The position numbers were made by a program, and so were the translations under genes. From Nitrososphaerales archaeon (GTDB lineage Archaea > Thermoproteota > Nitrososphaeria > Nitrososphaerales > CADDZS01), in contig JASHNZ010000084.1 in assembly GCA_030041355.1 (NCBI GenBank), forward strand, positions 1 through 49,420: DNA of 49,420 nucleotides. Reading direction: 5' to 3'. Below are positions 40,932 to 49,339 of this stretch, piece after piece (within the stretch, counting starts at the first letter, position 1; the number at the start of each line of letters is the position of its first letter). Under the pieces are notes generated by a model. It made no database searches. It had not been told where the DNA came from and worked only from the letters and a program-made list of their open reading frames with translations.

Positions 40932-41183
40932 TTAGCGCGACTTCTTTGCAGGGGTTTGAGGAGCCACTGCAACGGCCTTTTGCGCTGGCATGGCTTTCAT
41001 TGCGCTAGCTCCTGCGCGGGACCACTTTAGTTTACGAGGATCTCTTTTCAAGTACAGCGAGTTTTTTCTGCATTTGTGGGAACAGAACCAAAATGTCGTC
41101 GCATCATTACGGACGTACATTATGCCCGTGCCAAGAGCGATGGGCCCGCCACAGAAAGAACATCTTTTTGAAGTATATGACAA
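40932..41183 (-). CDS. rpl24e: 50S ribosomal protein L24e (eL24)
   Basis: An 83-residue zinc ribbon protein of the large subunit, recognised by CSFCGGPIALGTGIMYV, then FWFCSHKCRKNS and RKLKWSRAG. The four cysteines bind zinc. An alanine/lysine/proline tail (AVAPQTPAKKSR) extends beyond the usual archaeal end. It lies between rps28e and ndk. Confidence 0.95.
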   Translation of the reverse strand: MSYTSKRCSFCGGPIALGTGIMYVRNDATTFWFCSHKCRKNSLYLKRDPRKLKWSRAGASAMKAMPAQKAVAVAPQTPAKKSR

Positions 41184-41216
41184 TTCAATACATCACAACC
41201 TTTTGAAATTGCTTTC

Positions 41217-41432
41217 TTAGCGAATCTTGCGGGCTTCCCTTTCAGTTTCGCGAAGCATTAGAACATCGCCCATTCTCACCGGTCCCTTCACGTTTCTTGT
41301 AAGAATCCTTCCTCGGTCTCTTCCTTCAAGAAGTTTCACGCGGACTTGTGTGATCTCCCCAGCAACTCCCGTTCGTCCCACAACTTGAATGATTTCGGCA
41401 GGAGTAACTCGTTCTTCTGCCCTTGTGCTCAT
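41217..41432 (-). CDS. rps28e: 30S ribosomal protein S28e (eS28)
   Basis: A 71-residue OB-fold protein of the small subunit. Key stretches are [28 protein letters not shown] and the family end [18 protein letters not shown]. It follows rpl7ae by 25 bases in the standard rpl7ae-rps28e-rpl24e-ndk order. Confidence 0.96.
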   Translation of the reverse strand: MSTRAEERVTPAEIIQVVGRTGVAGEITQVRVKLLEGRDRGRILTRNVKGPVRMGDVLMLRETEREARKIR

Positions 41433-41457
41433 TGATTGCTCAACCCTTCAAAAAGTT

Positions 41458-41832
41458 TCAGGCAGACTTTAGTTTTTGAACTGCGTTGATCACTTGATCG
41501 ATAAGAGGCTGAGCTTCGCCAGCCTCGACAATACAAGCCGAGGCAGATCCAACATCAATTCCTAGTGCAGGCCCCATGTTGGCTTTTGTCGGAACGAAAA
41601 CGTATGGAACTGTTCTTTCGTCACATATGATGGGAAGATGCGCTACGACTTCGGGGGGTTCAACATCCTCAGCAATTATCACGAGTTTCGCGATCCCTCG
41701 CTCGATTGCTTTAGTGGTTTCGTTGGTACCTTTCCTTACTTTCCCGGTCTGTTTCGCCTGCCTTAGGGCCTCATAAGCTGCATCGGAAATTTCTTTCGGC
41801 GTTTCAAATTTTGCAAAATATGGTTTTGACAT
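41458..41832 (-). CDS. rpl7ae: 50S ribosomal protein L7Ae (eL8), K-turn RNA-binding protein
   Basis: A 124-residue K-turn-binding protein that serves the ribosome, box C/D and H/ACA RNPs and RNase P in archaea. The core is VRKGTNETTKAIERGIAKLVIIAEDVEPPE, then LPIICDERTVPYVFVPTKANMGPALG. I chose ATG 41832 (MSKPYFAK); ATG 41850 adds six residues. The leader contains two mutually exclusive hairpins (41869-41897). Autoregulation of L7Ae through its leader is known in Sulfolobus; whether it applies here is inference. Confidence 0.95.
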   Translation of the reverse strand: MSKPYFAKFETPKEISDAAYEALRQAKQTGKVRKGTNETTKAIERGIAKLVIIAEDVEPPEVVAHLPIICDERTVPYVFVPTKANMGPALGIDVGSASACIVEAGEAQPLIDQVINAVQKLKSA

Positions 41833-41868
41833 ATTCGTTACCTCAAACATGACAGCTAAGAAGGACCC

Positions 41869-41897
41869 GGGTTTAGCATAAACCCTCGGATTGGGTT
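41869..41897 (-). promoter_or_regulatory. Alternative hairpins in the rpl7ae leader
   Basis: In the message, the central segment can pair upstream (AACCC with GGGTT, 7-base loop, 41897-41881) or downstream (GGGTTTA with TAAACCC, 3-base loop, 41885-41869), not both. The second stem is a perfect 7 base pairs. A further CCCGGG overlaps its 3' arm. This layout is like a switching leader. Confidence 0.45.
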
Positions 41898-41935
41898 CAT
41901 CTTCGAAGTCGCCCAGACACTCATTTATTCACTGC

Positions 41936-41943
41936 TTTATAAA
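41936..41943 (-). promoter_or_regulatory. TATA box of the rpl7ae operon
   Basis: TTTATAAA is self-complementary. It lies upstream of rpl7ae between it and gltX, predicting a transcription start near 41912 and a leader of about 60-80 bases that contains the alternative hairpins. Confidence 0.5.
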
Positions 41944-41964
41944 ATCTGCTTCCAAGATCAACTT

Positions 41965-43716
41965 CTAGCGATGCGCGCGTATCGCTGTGCCAGGAGAGTC
42001 CATTCTGCAGAAACCAAATCGAACAAACTGGATTATCTCGCCGATCTTGATCTGGCCGGCCGCTGACTCCGCGATCCCGTTAATAGACTGAAGACTTTTT
42101 GGGTTAAACTCGTCATTCTGAAGCAACGGCCCTGGAAGTTTGACCATCATAGGGTATTCTTCGCCCACAGCGACCCATTGTAATTTTGGGACGTCGGCGG
42201 TTCTTTCCTCTCCCTTGTATGTTGCAAGGATTATGCCGCTCTTCTGGATTTCATTGATTTGGATATCATAAGCCTCGATCAGCCGGATCCTCGAACCAAC
42301 TTTGAGACGATTTGCATCATCACTGGGGATAAGGAAGGTTCCATGGGTGGCCAACTCTCTTTCACCGTAATCTCTTTCGGGATGATACTTGAGGGTCACC
42401 TGTAGCTCGGGCGCGTCGGAAACCTGAACCTTCACGGGATCCGGAACGAAAAAATATCTTTTGGCGATTGGGTCTAGAAGTTTTCTGTTGAAGCTCTCAA
42501 GAAGATCCCATGTGGGCTCAGATTCTACTTTAGAAACACCCATGCTCAGGATGAATTCGTGTATCGCCTCAGCCAAAAAACCGCGTCTTTCTAGAGCAGA
42601 AATGGTTGGCAACCGGGGATCATCCCAACCTTGGACTTGCTTCTCCCGGATGATCTTCCCCAAGGTACGCTTTGAAAGCGTTGTATTTTGGAGCTTGAGT
42701 CTTGAAAATTCAATTATCCTGGGATCCCTTAATTCCAAAGAATTCAAGATTGCATGGTAAAGCTCGTCTCGCAGCTCGTACTCCTTCGAGCGCATTACAT
42801 GTGTAACGCCGTCTAAGCTGTCCTCAATCGGTCCCGCAAAATCGTAAGTAGGCCAAACGAAGAACTTGTTTCCTAGAAGTGGGTGAGGAGTATCTATGAT
42901 TCTGAGAAGGACCGGGTCTCTCATCGTGGTGTTCAGGCTCTTCATATTTCCTCGAAACCTGAAAGTCGCCTCGCTCTTTCCGAGATCTCCGGAGATCATT
43001 TTTCTCCATAGGTGTAGATTTTCTTCCGCACGCTGAGATGCATGCTCACACGCCTCCCCAATTCCTCTGAGCTCGCGCATTTTCTCTTGTGAGCAAGTAC
43101 AGATGTAGGCGTAGCCTCCCTCGAGCATCTCTTCCGCAAGAGCGTAATAGCGCTCCATATCATCTGAGGAGTTCTTAATCAGATCAGGCTTGATTCCAAG
43201 CCAGGCAAAAGAATCTCGGAATGCATCATAGTACTCCTTCTTCTCTGCTGCCGGATTTGTGTCATCAAAACGCAATATGAATTTGCCCTTGTACATTTTC
43301 GCATACTCGCTTCCGAGAAATGCCGCTTTTGCGTGGCCTATGTGCATGAAACCATTCGGCTCTGGGGGGAATCTAGTAACGACTTCTCCTACTTTGGCGT
43401 CAACGAGTTTAGGCAGCTCAAATCCTCTTTCCGAATCTCTTTTCGATTGGTCCTTCTTCTTCTGGATTTCTGCTTGCACTGTCTCTGGAAACTCCCTTTC
43501 AAGAAGAGAACGCTGCTGACCAAAGGTCAAAGAATTAATTTCCGATAATACTTTTGCAGCAATTTCTGAAACAAGTTTTGATTCAGTTCTAAGATCGCTA
43601 CACTCGGCCATTACACGACCGATCACAGCTCCCTTGTCAGCCCTTCCATCGTGAGTTGTGGCATTAAGTAAGGCATGTTTTTTGACCAAGAGTACTATTT
43701 CTTGATCGGTTGCCAT
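41965..43716 (-). CDS. gltX: Glutamyl-tRNA synthetase
   Basis: A 583-residue class I aminoacyl-tRNA synthetase from ATG 43716 (MATDQEIVLLVKKHALLN); a start at 43746 would add 10 residues and is less likely. It shows the family's N-terminal helical domain, the HIGH motif in PPEPNGFMHIGHAKAAF near residue 110, and the KMSKS equivalent SKRTLGKI near 350. The C-terminal part is the beta-barrel type of archaeal and eukaryotic enzymes. It follows the prenyl synthase by 12 bases (up to the longer start). Confidence 0.96.
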   Translation of the reverse strand: MATDQEIVLLVKKHALLNATTHDGRADKGAVIGRVMAECSDLRTESKLVSEIAAKVLSEINSLTFGQQRSLLEREFPETVQAEIQKKKDQSKRDSERGFELPKLVDAKVGEVVTRFPPEPNGFMHIGHAKAAFLGSEYAKMYKGKFILRFDDTNPAAEKKEYYDAFRDSFAWLGIKPDLIKNSSDDMERYYALAEEMLEGGYAYICTCSQEKMRELRGIGEACEHASQRAEENLHLWRKMISGDLGKSEATFRFRGNMKSLNTTMRDPVLLRIIDTPHPLLGNKFFVWPTYDFAGPIEDSLDGVTHVMRSKEYELRDELYHAILNSLELRDPRIIEFSRLKLQNTTLSKRTLGKIIREKQVQGWDDPRLPTISALERRGFLAEAIHEFILSMGVSKVESEPTWDLLESFNRKLLDPIAKRYFFVPDPVKVQVSDAPELQVTLKYHPERDYGERELATHGTFLIPSDDANRLKVGSRIRLIEAYDIQINEIQKSGIILATYKGEERTADVPKLQWVAVGEEYPMMVKLPGPLLQNDEFNPKSLQSINGIAESAAGQIKIGEIIQFVRFGFCRMDSPGTAIRAHR

Positions 43717-43758
43717 TACGACTCTTTCCTTATGAGTTCTTAACACTAGACTGGCTTC

Positions 43759-44838
43759 TTAGTAATCTCTCTTGACAAGATATTCTAACAAGAGCCTAGT
43801 TGTTTCGAATGTCTTGCTGGACTCGAGACCATATGAGTGGCATAAAGAATCATAGATTGCCACTCCTCTCTGAGAATGCTCATGCGCGACCTCTGAAGCG
43901 TATTGAACGGATCCCGATTTCTTCATCAAATTGAACACTTCCTCTACTTCCGAAGGATCTTTCTCCGTCCTCGGTTTAGACATAATGGAAACAATCCTTT
44001 TCCTCTCGAAGTCCTGGCAGCTTGACAACAAATGAATCAACATCAGCGTCCTTTTACCTTCAAGAATGTCCCCCAAGATTTCCTTGCCGTACTTGTCCTG
44101 AGACGCCGTAAGGTTCAAAATGTCATCAACAATTTGAAATGCAATACCCATGTTCGTGCCCATCTCGACGATCTGTTTTAGGATCTTAGTTCTTTCATGG
44201 CTCTCTTGAATTGGCGATGCGGAAGCCAAGATAGTCCCTATCCTTGCGGGCGAGATGCACGTGTACCATGCGGATTTTTTTGTCACCATCAAAAAATACT
44301 CGGGTTCGGTTATTTCCCAGTCTTGCAGAGTGTTCCAAGAAAGTTCCATTTGCTGACCCTCGGTTGTCTCATTCAGCATCATGGAGAATTCTCTCAGAAT
44401 CTGAAGAGTGATTTCCCCACCTAATTTCTCTTGGTTTGACAGTAATAGCTCCCACATTTTGCCGTGCAGAGCATCACCGGCATTGATTGATAGAGGTATC
44501 CCATATTTCTTGTGTAGTGCCGGGAGGCCTCGTCTTAGATCTGACGCATCTTCAATATCATCATGAATTAAAATCCAGTTCTGGTATAGCTCGAGAGCGG
44601 CAGCAGTCACTAGGGCATTCTCTCTCTTTTCGCCCCAAAGTTCGCACCACAATAAGCATAACGATCCTCGGAATCCTTTACCGCCTCGTGACGGATAATC
44701 TCTCATCATATCATACAGCGTAGAAATCTGCTTATCTTGACTTGTTTTGGGAAGGAAATTAAGGGCAATCGAGTCGAGCTCCTTTTTGTTAGTACTCAAG
44801 AGCTCAAGGAGCTTCGCAGAACCGATCTGTTGTTCCAA
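43759..44838 (-). CDS. idsA: Geranylgeranyl/farnesyl diphosphate synthase
   Basis: A 359-residue isoprenyl chain elongator that builds archaeal lipid side chains. The first aspartate-rich motif is HDDIEDASD (D93, D94, D97) and the second lies near residue 238 (VDDIL). Basic residues after the first motif (LRRG) match the substrate-binding pattern. No bulky residue analysis was made, so the final chain length is not assigned. It lies 36 bases after ipk. Confidence 0.93.
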   Translation of the reverse strand: MEQQIGSAKLLELLSTNKKELDSIALNFLPKTSQDKQISTLYDMMRDYPSRGGKGFRGSLCLLWCELWGEKRENALVTAAALELYQNWILIHDDIEDASDLRRGLPALHKKYGIPLSINAGDALHGKMWELLLSNQEKLGGEITLQILREFSMMLNETTEGQQMELSWNTLQDWEITEPEYFLMVTKKSAWYTCISPARIGTILASASPIQESHERTKILKQIVEMGTNMGIAFQIVDDILNLTASQDKYGKEILGDILEGKRTLMLIHLLSSCQDFERKRIVSIMSKPRTEKDPSEVEEVFNLMKKSGSVQYASEVAHEHSQRGVAIYDSLCHSYGLESSKTFETTRLLLEYLVKRDY

Positions 44839-44874
44839 AGTTAATTTCCTTATCTTGTAAAAAACAAATTCGAA

Positions 44875-45639
44875 TTAAGAAGCAATTTCAGTAGCCAATT
44901 TCTCGGGCTTTCCCGCTAGCAGGTTTGCAACTCTTATTGCCTTTGTCCCGTTGACATAAAAGACTTGACTACCGAGCTTGTGAATTTGTAAGCCTACATC
45001 TAATTTTGATCGCAGTCCCCCAGTTACGTCGTATAGCCTTAACTTTGTATTGACGCCATCAAATCCCGACAGTTTCGTAATTATTCTTCCTTTCAAATTG
45101 AATGTAGGATAAATCCCATCAACATCCATCGCGAAAAGCACTCTTTCTACCGGCATTGACTCGGCAAGAGCTTTGCAAATCGAATCACCAGAAACTATGA
45201 AGGCTTTATTGCCGTCGAGCGCGACGTAGCCGAAAGTAATAGGAATCAAGCCGTTAGCTAAGGAGCTTTCCAAGTGTCTCCTGCCTCGTTCAGACACAGT
45301 CAACAGTTTCGGATCAACCAGTTCTGAAGGTGGTATGGTCTCTGTTGCTATTCCATCCGACAACAGAGACTCCACTACAATGACGTGCAACTTCAACATG
45401 GCCTCAGCAGTCCAGGATATCCCGAGCGGTTTAATGCGGTCTCTTTCCGTTGAAAGATTAAATTTCTTTGCGAAATAATGGCCGAAAGATCCCCCTCCGT
45501 GAACGAGTATCAAGCCTCTATTTTTAGCTGGAAGACCAGATTCATGGATCGCTTTTGCGATCTTTCCAAGATTATTTTCATTCGCAGATAATGGAATATC
45601 TTTGTTTGTGATTAAGCTCCCGCCTAACTTCAGAATCAC
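44875..45639 (-). CDS. ipk: Isopentenyl phosphate kinase
   Basis: A 254-residue amino-acid-kinase-fold enzyme that phosphorylates isopentenyl phosphate to the diphosphate in the archaeal mevalonate route. It has MILKLGGSLITNKD at the start, HGGGSFGH at residues 47-54 (substrate-binding histidine H54), FIVSGDSI and MDVDGIYP. It lies between mvk and idsA; the fni isomerase and the phosphomevalonate decarboxylase are not in the window. Confidence 0.94.
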   Translation of the reverse strand: MILKLGGSLITNKDIPLSANENNLGKIAKAIHESGLPAKNRGLILVHGGGSFGHYFAKKFNLSTERDRIKPLGISWTAEAMLKLHVIVVESLLSDGIATETIPPSELVDPKLLTVSERGRRHLESSLANGLIPITFGYVALDGNKAFIVSGDSICKALAESMPVERVLFAMDVDGIYPTFNLKGRIITKLSGFDGVNTKLRLYDVTGGLRSKLDVGLQIHKLGSQVFYVNGTKAIRVANLLAGKPEKLATEIAS

Positions 45640-45672
45640 AAATTTTGAAGGAAACCTTCCGCTGACCGTCTC

Positions 45673-46629
45673 TTACTCCCACCTTAAACCCTCTTGAGGG
45701 ATTGAGACTAGGAAGGAGCTACTGTATTGCTTTGATATTCGCGTGAGCGCTTCTCCAGCTTTCTCTGGCTTTGGCAAAGCTATTATGCTGCCGCCCCCTC
45801 CCGCGCCGGTTAATTTGGCTCCAAAACAGGACTCATCACTTAGGACGTTCTCTATAAGATTGTCCAGTTCTTTGGTTGAGCAACCCACCCAGAAAAGCGA
45901 GGCTTGAGCCAAATTCATCAAAGCTCCTAAATATGGAAGGTCACCAGTGCTCAACGCGTCAACGAGCTGGAGACTTGCAAAGGAGAAAGCATCGCTCAAA
46001 TGAGCAAATGTCGAGGGAAACTCTTCTTTCTTCCTTGTTACCTTTGAGACCAGAGCAGAAGTGCTTCTTTCATGTCCTGAATACACTACAAGCAGCTGAA
46101 TACCCCTGTTGAGAGGGATTTGTTTCGCACCGGTCTCGCGGCTGTATAGGATCATACCTCCAAGTAGGCTGGCTTCACTATCGATTCCTGATGGATTGCC
46201 ATGAACGCTTTTTTCCCCAAATGATGCTATTTCGGAGATTCTGTCATTATCCAGTGTGTGTCCAATGAATTTGCTCAATGATGCTGCGGTTGCCACCGAT
46301 ATAGCCGCGGATGAGCCCAATCCAGAACCGGGCGGGATTTCCGATTCTATTTCTACCCTGATACCCTTGCTCGGCGTTCCGTACTCTTCGAAGATCCTTC
46401 TTGCTACGGCCTGTGCGGCAGAGAATTTTCCCTTTTCACCCATGACGCTTGTTTTTTCTCCATTCGATAGAATTACGGACTCATTTCCCTTTCCTGCAGA
46501 AACGGTAACTTTTGCTCTCTTGTTTATGGCAGCAGCTACAGCGTAAGAGCCATGAACCACAAAATGCTCTCCGATGATGATAACCTTGCCTGGGGCACTG
46601 GCAGTAATACTATTTTCAAGCGCACTCAA
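45673..46629 (-). CDS. mvk: Mevalonate kinase
   Basis: A 318-residue GHMP kinase that phosphorylates mevalonate. Motifs are APGKVIIIGEHFVVHG near residue 12, the ATP loop PPGSGLGSSAAI (residues 99-110), HGNPSGID near 156 and TGAGGGGSII near 286. The start overlaps the end of the upstream MEMO gene by four bases, and ipk follows after 33 bases, so the genes form one operon. Confidence 0.95.
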   Translation of the reverse strand: MSALENSITASAPGKVIIIGEHFVVHGSYAVAAAINKRAKVTVSAGKGNESVILSNGEKTSVMGEKGKFSAAQAVARRIFEEYGTPSKGIRVEIESEIPPGSGLGSSAAISVATAASLSKFIGHTLDNDRISEIASFGEKSVHGNPSGIDSEASLLGGMILYSRETGAKQIPLNRGIQLLVVYSGHERSTSALVSKVTRKKEEFPSTFAHLSDAFSFASLQLVDALSTGDLPYLGALMNLAQASLFWVGCSTKELDNLIENVLSDESCFGAKLTGAGGGGSIIALPKPEKAGEALTRISKQYSSSFLVSIPQEGLRWE

Positions 46630-47528
46630 GAAAAGTGCACCGCTGAATAACCGACAACCGAGCTTGTATCTCCGGTTACGTCTCCGCTGGTGGCATATTT
46701 CAAGAGCGTTCCCTTTTTCTTTCCAAGCATTCTCGATAATTCCATGACAACTGCAATCGCTCCATATCCGCAGGCTGTGATGTGGTTTCTTTCGAGCGTT
46801 GTGTAATACGAGGGGAGATCAAGTGCCTCAATCCTGTCAATAAGCTTCTTATCTTGTGCACTAGCTTTCGATTGGGGCTCATAATGAGTGAGATCACTTG
46901 ATCCCAAGACAAGAAATGATTCGCTAGCGTGATTTTCACTTTGGGTCACTTTGAAAAGGGCTTCTGCAACATCTTTAGAACTGTGCCGGTCTTGGAGCAT
47001 CAAACAAATTGGTACAAAGCTAAACCCGCGAACGGAAGTTAATGCCTGAAGAAAGGGCAATTGTACTTCGATAGAATGCTCATACAAGTGAGACAAAGAG
47101 TTCACGTCGATTATTTCAGATGTTTCTGTAATTTCTTTGGAAAGCAACTTCTCAACATTTACTTTTCCCAGCGGTGTCTCCCATTCATCACTAGGCGAAA
47201 GTGCTATTCCACTACCTACTCCCTGATGATTAGGACCCAGGATTATTGCAACAAAGGATTCGTGCTTGGAAATAAAATTCTGATTAGCGAGTGCGTAAGA
47301 GTGCGCAGCCACAGGTCCGGAATAGGCGTAACCAGCGTGCGGAACTATGAAACACTCAATTCGATTTCCAGGTTTTTCGGTTTGAGGTCGCCACGAATTT
47401 CCGGGAATTGAAATACCGGGCCCGATTATCTTGTCCTGAAAGCATCTTCTTATTTCGCCTAACAGTCGATCCTTGCTAGCTGGATAGAAGGACCCTGCTA
47501 CTGCAGGTGGTCTAACGTTAGAGTTCAA
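46626..47528 (-). CDS. MEMO family protein
   Basis: A 300-residue protein of the conserved MEMO1 family, related to extradiol-dioxygenase-like folds. VRPPAVAGSFYPAS near the start, VPHAGYAYSGPVAAHSY near residue 65, LGPNHQGVGSGIAL near 100 and DLTHYEPQ near 217 are typical. Metal-binding histidines are visible (PHAGY, PNHQG, LTHYE). The role in archaea is not known. Its position between rps2 and mvk is a standard archaeal arrangement. Confidence 0.93.
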   Translation of the reverse strand: MNSNVRPPAVAGSFYPASKDRLLGEIRRCFQDKIIGPGISIPGNSWRPQTEKPGNRIECFIVPHAGYAYSGPVAAHSYALANQNFISKHESFVAIILGPNHQGVGSGIALSPSDEWETPLGKVNVEKLLSKEITETSEIIDVNSLSHLYEHSIEVQLPFLQALTSVRGFSFVPICLMLQDRHSSKDVAEALFKVTQSENHASESFLVLGSSDLTHYEPQSKASAQDKKLIDRIEALDLPSYYTTLERNHITACGYGAIAVVMELSRMLGKKKGTLLKYATSGDVTGDTSSVVGYSAVHFS

Positions 47529-47560
47529 AAAGCCCCTGTAAGTTTTGATTGAAATTTAGT

Positions 47561-48253
47561 TTAAGAGCTTTCGTATCCGTCACCTTCAGCCTCCTCGCCT
47601 TCTTCTTCTACGAGTTTCGTCTCAAAATCCTTGACAGTCAGCTTCATCTGTTGCTCGGATGACAAGGCTCCCTGATGTTGCAAGACATCACGAGCTAGTA
47701 GCCAAAAAACTGCGGCAAGGGCACTGCGGCCCCGGTTGTTCGCGGGAACTACTATATCGACATTTTCTGTCACATTGTCAGTGTCGCAAATCGCAACGAT
47801 TGGAATTCCCAGCTTGGAGCCTTCGTCCACAGCCTGAAAATCTACGGCAGGATCAGCGACTACAACAATCTCGGGATCCAAATGTTTTGGAAAGAGCGGG
47901 TTCGTAAAGGTTCCTGGCATAAACCGACCCGTGAGCCCAACGGCTCCAGTTACCTCGCAGAATTTTTCAACCGGAGTCTTTGCGTATTCTCTTGCGGAAT
48001 AGACGACTACCCTTCCAAGCTCGGATCTTGCAATAAACTTTGCAGCATTATCTATCCTATTCAAGGTCTTTGAAACATCAATCACGTGCAAACCATTTGC
48101 TTGAGTTCTGGAAACAAACTGAGCCATGCTTTTTGTCTTGACAAGGGTTCCTATCCTTATTCCCGTCGAAAGCAGAGCTCGCTCCGAAAGGCCGGGTGCG
48201 ACTGTTGCTTCGACCGAACCTTCGTCCTCGACTTCGTCTGTACTTTGCGCCAA
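47561..48253 (-). CDS. rps2: 30S ribosomal protein S2 (uS2)
   Basis: A 230-residue small-subunit protein. It is recognised by STGIRIGTLVKTKSMAQFV, IDVSKTLNRIDNAAKFI, PGTFTNPLFPKHLDPEIVVVADPA in parts (PGTFTNPL), and PIVAICDTDNVTENVDIVVPANNRGRSALA. The TTG start (48253) gives acidic tails at both ends (DEVEDEGSVEAT, then EEEGEEAEGDGYESS). It begins the rps2-memo-mvk-ipk-idsA-gltX array. Confidence 0.95.
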   Translation of the reverse strand: MAQSTDEVEDEGSVEATVAPGLSERALLSTGIRIGTLVKTKSMAQFVSRTQANGLHVIDVSKTLNRIDNAAKFIARSELGRVVVYSAREYAKTPVEKFCEVTGAVGLTGRFMPGTFTNPLFPKHLDPEIVVVADPAVDFQAVDEGSKLGIPIVAICDTDNVTENVDIVVPANNRGRSALAAVFWLLARDVLQHQGALSSEQQMKLTVKDFETKLVEEEGEEAEGDGYESS

Positions 48254-48289
48254 ATTGGAAAAACCGATGAGGATTAACTGCCTAAAGTC

Positions 48290-48297
48290 TTTATAAA
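48290..48297 (-). promoter_or_regulatory. TATA box upstream of rps2
   Basis: TTTATAAA is self-complementary and lies 37-44 bases from the rps2 TTG start, giving a predicted transcription start near 48267. It could serve the minus strand, and is too near the plus-strand ORF at 48309 for a normal leaderless start there. Confidence 0.5.
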
Positions 48298-48308
48298 ATC
48301 CTTACCGT

Positions 48309-48431
48309 ATGGCGAGGAATCGCGAGAAGGCCGATTTCATACAAATTAATTTCAAGGAATCATACAAGAAAACAAGGCGAATTGTCGCTTTATCACAAAC
48401 TGGCTTCAATGACATGCCGGAGTATTACTAG
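48309..48431 (+). CDS. Possible 40-residue small protein
   Basis: An open frame from ATG 48309 to TAG 48429-48431. It encodes a basic, tyrosine-containing peptide that begins MARNREKADFIQIN and ends FNDMPEYY. It is divergent from rps2 and overlaps the end of ctaB by four bases. It fills the space between the two genes and may be real, but no family is recognised and no promoter is convincing. Confidence 0.4.
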   Translation: MARNREKADFIQINFKESYKKTRRIVALSQTGFNDMPEYY

Positions 48432-49339
48432 GGTCTGTGGGACAGCAGAATGTCAGCCATTATGCCGATAAAAGCGAAGAAAAGGTAAGGACTTGAGAAT
48501 TTGAAGACACTCCACGCTCTTGCAGTCGACGGTTCTTGCAGAAGCCAAATATTCAAAGCTAAGACAGCTCCGCCTAACACGCAAGCTGTGCCGATATAGA
48601 CAAAATGTAGACCTAACTGTGGAATGAATATCGGCGCAAGGCTATAGACTATCATCAGTATGGACGTTATCCCAATGACCCTGACAGAGGTTTTCTCCGA
48701 CACCACAACAGGAAGCATTGGAACCTTGGCATTCTCATAATCCTGCTTGTATCTCACGGCTAACGACCAAATGTGTTCTGGAATCCAGAAAAACACCAAA
48801 AATCCAATAAAAAGAGCCGTGGCAAGTGATATGACTGGAGTGCGGGTTGCGAAGAACCCGACGAGAACCGGCATAACACCAGAAAAACCGCCGAGGAGAA
48901 TATTGAGCGGCGTTCTTCTTTTCGTCACGAGGCTATATACAATGGCGTAGTCAACAAACCCGATTGACATTGCCAAGGCGCTAAGCCAACTCAGGAAAAC
49001 CACAGAGAGGCTCAGGCTCACTGTCAATAGAACAAGTCCATACGCGAGTGCTCTCTGTGGTGCGATCCTTCCTGTTGGTATCGGACGCTTTTTCGTCCTT
49101 AGCATAATGGCGTCAATGTCACGATCAAAGTAGCTGCCAACTGTATTTGCCGCGGCAGAACCACACCAGACTGCAATCGCAACCACAGCCAAGGTCACTA
49201 AGCTGGTATGCCATCCTGCTGAGGCAACATAACCTGCAGCACCAGTAAAAACAAGCAAAGAGATTACATTCGGTTTAGTGACATAATAGTAATCCTTGAT
49301 TTTCTTATTAGTCGAGAGCTCTGTGCTTTGCAAGTCCAA
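48428..49339 (-). CDS. ctaB: Protoheme IX farnesyltransferase (heme O synthase)
   Basis: A 303-residue UbiA-family integral membrane enzyme that adds a farnesyl group to heme B for heme-copper oxidases. Nine or so hydrophobic segments are visible. The prenyl diphosphate motif NTVGSYFDRDIDAIM (residues about 65-79) and the second motif VDYAIVYSLVTKRRTPLNILLGG (in parts YSLVTKRRTP) are both typical. A lysine in the first helix (YYYVTKPNVISLLV) is as in CtaB. This suggests a heme-O- or heme-A-dependent terminal oxidase, hence oxygen respiration. Confidence 0.92.
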   Translation of the reverse strand: MDLQSTELSTNKKIKDYYYVTKPNVISLLVFTGAAGYVASAGWHTSLVTLAVVAIAVWCGSAAANTVGSYFDRDIDAIMLRTKKRPIPTGRIAPQRALAYGLVLLTVSLSLSVVFLSWLSALAMSIGFVDYAIVYSLVTKRRTPLNILLGGFSGVMPVLVGFFATRTPVISLATALFIGFLVFFWIPEHIWSLAVRYKQDYENAKVPMLPVVVSEKTSVRVIGITSILMIVYSLAPIFIPQLGLHFVYIGTACVLGGAVLALNIWLLQEPSTARAWSVFKFSSPYLFFAFIGIMADILLSHRP

